DNA from: Bacilli bacterium
Lineage (GTDB): Bacteria > Bacillota_I > Bacilli_A > RF39 > UBA660
Direction of reading: 5' to 3'
Length of the DNA stretch: 5,478 bases
Assembly (NCBI GenBank): GCA_022793565.1
Contig: JAAWDC010000116.1
Span: 1 to 5,478, forward strand
The position numbers and the translations under genes were made by a program. Under the pieces are notes generated by a model that was not told the origin of the DNA, searched no databases, and was given only the letters and a program-made list of their open reading frames with translations. Shown one piece after another: positions 4,977 to 5,478 of the stretch; position 1 is the stretch's first letter; the number at the start of each line of letters is the position of its first letter.

Positions 4977-5021
4977 TTCATTTACCTCCATATCCTATAT
5001 ACTAATTTTCTAATAAAGACA

Positions 5022-5477
5022 CTACAGTTGTCTTAAAAAATCTCGCGGAGTACTAATTTCAAATGCGAGCGGTTTTCCTGTAAATGGATCTCGAATCACT
5101 AACTCGGTCGCCTCTAAGTAAAGCCTTTTCGCACTCTTTACTCCATATTTAGAATCCCCAATAATAGAATGTCCAATTTCAGAAAGTTGAACTCGAATCT
5201 GGTTTTTCCTTCCTGTTTCAATTTCGATTTCTAACAAACTGTTTCTATTCTCTCGCAAAACTTTATAATTAGTAATTGCTTCTTTCCCAGAATGATCTTT
5301 AGATACAAAAACACGGTTTTGTGTATTTTCCTTTAAATAATGAACCAAACGATCTTCTTTCTTTTCTAAAACACCAGAAACAACTGCCACATATTTTCTT
5401 TTTAAAGCAAAAGTTTCCCAATTTTCTTGTAACTTTCGCTTTAATTCTTCACTTTTAACGAATAATACAATTCCTCC
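5022..5477 (-). CDS. RluA-family RNA pseudouridine synthase, C-terminal part (5' end off the window)
   Basis: The last 151 codons are present; the open frame reads leftward from 5477 with no start or stop, beginning GGIVLFVKSEELKRKLQENW. These enzymes isomerise uridine to pseudouridine in rRNA or tRNA. In this family the catalytic Asp lies in an HRLD-x-x-[TS]-x-G motif directly before the GIVLFVKS strand, so it should be encoded just outside the window. What is visible fits: KRKYVAVVSGVLEK, GKEAITNYKVL, the conserved ETGRKNQIRVQL block (fragment residues 87-98), IGDSKYG, and a C-terminal DPFTGKPLAFEIS stretch that often ends in Rlu proteins. An internal GTG at 5390 is not the start because family-conserved sequence continues upstream. 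Which RNA site it modifies, and whether an S4 domain precedes it, cannot be told. It appears to be upstream of the DUF308 and ArsC-like genes. Confidence 0.9.
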   Translation of the reverse strand, partial: GGIVLFVKSEELKRKLQENWETFALKRKYVAVVSGVLEKKEDRLVHYLKENTQNRVFVSKDHSGKEAITNYKVLRENRNSLLEIEIETGRKNQIRVQLSEIGHSIIGDSKYGVKSAKRLYLEATELVIRDPFTGKPLAFEISTPRDFLRQL

Positions 5478-5478
5478 T

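Overview
The window comes from an AT-rich, low-GC Gram-positive bacterium (Bacillota, plausibly a Bacilli/Erysipelotrichia-like or related gut lineage; inferred from base composition, strong GGAGG ribosome binding sites and protein resemblance, not from a marker gene). Tryptophan is encoded by TGG, and TGA is used as a stop at 4419-4421. This points to the standard bacterial code rather than the Mycoplasma code. Genes are tightly packed, mostly on the minus strand, with two plus-strand genes in the middle.

Region 1-1250 (minus strand) is the best understood part. A promoter at about 1248-1220 leads into a yybP-ykoY-type Mn2+ riboswitch (1211-1097), whose closing stem overlaps an intrinsic terminator (1108-1072). 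Downstream lie a CaCA-family cation exchanger (1050-109) and, 18 bp later, the first 30 codons of a P-type cation ATPase (90 to beyond the window edge). The layout reads as a Mn2+-induced operon carrying two different cation exporters.

Region 1319-2394 (minus strand) holds three small genes of unknown function. They are a 62-aa single-span membrane protein, a 143-aa four-span membrane protein ending in a terminator, and a 68-aa charged, coiled-coil-like protein. Each has its own recognisable promoter. The promoter of the 62-aa gene carries a perfect 8-bp dyad. The 68-aa gene is divergent from the next gene.

Region 2395-3856 (plus strand) holds a 158-aa regulator made of two tandem Xre-type helix-turn-helix domains. 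It is followed by a separately promoted PflX-like radical SAM protein. The divergent promoter region contains a near-repeat of 13 bp spaced 21 bp apart, a plausible operator for a tandem-HTH protein.

Region 3863-5478 (minus strand) looks like one operon, read in the order RluA-family pseudouridine synthase (5' end outside the window), DUF308/HdeD-like membrane protein, ArsC/Spx-like (YusI/YffB-type) thioredoxin-fold protein, and a 70-aa two-span membrane protein. The last three are joined by overlapping stop and start codons. The operon converges on the radical SAM gene at a shared hairpin (3836-3874).

I see no mobile elements, CRISPR arrays, tRNA or rRNA genes, and no stretch above 300 bp without a gene. 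I do not find a clearly new multi-gene system. The items most worth a second look are the Mn2+ riboswitch operon and the tandem-HTH regulator with its candidate direct-repeat operator.
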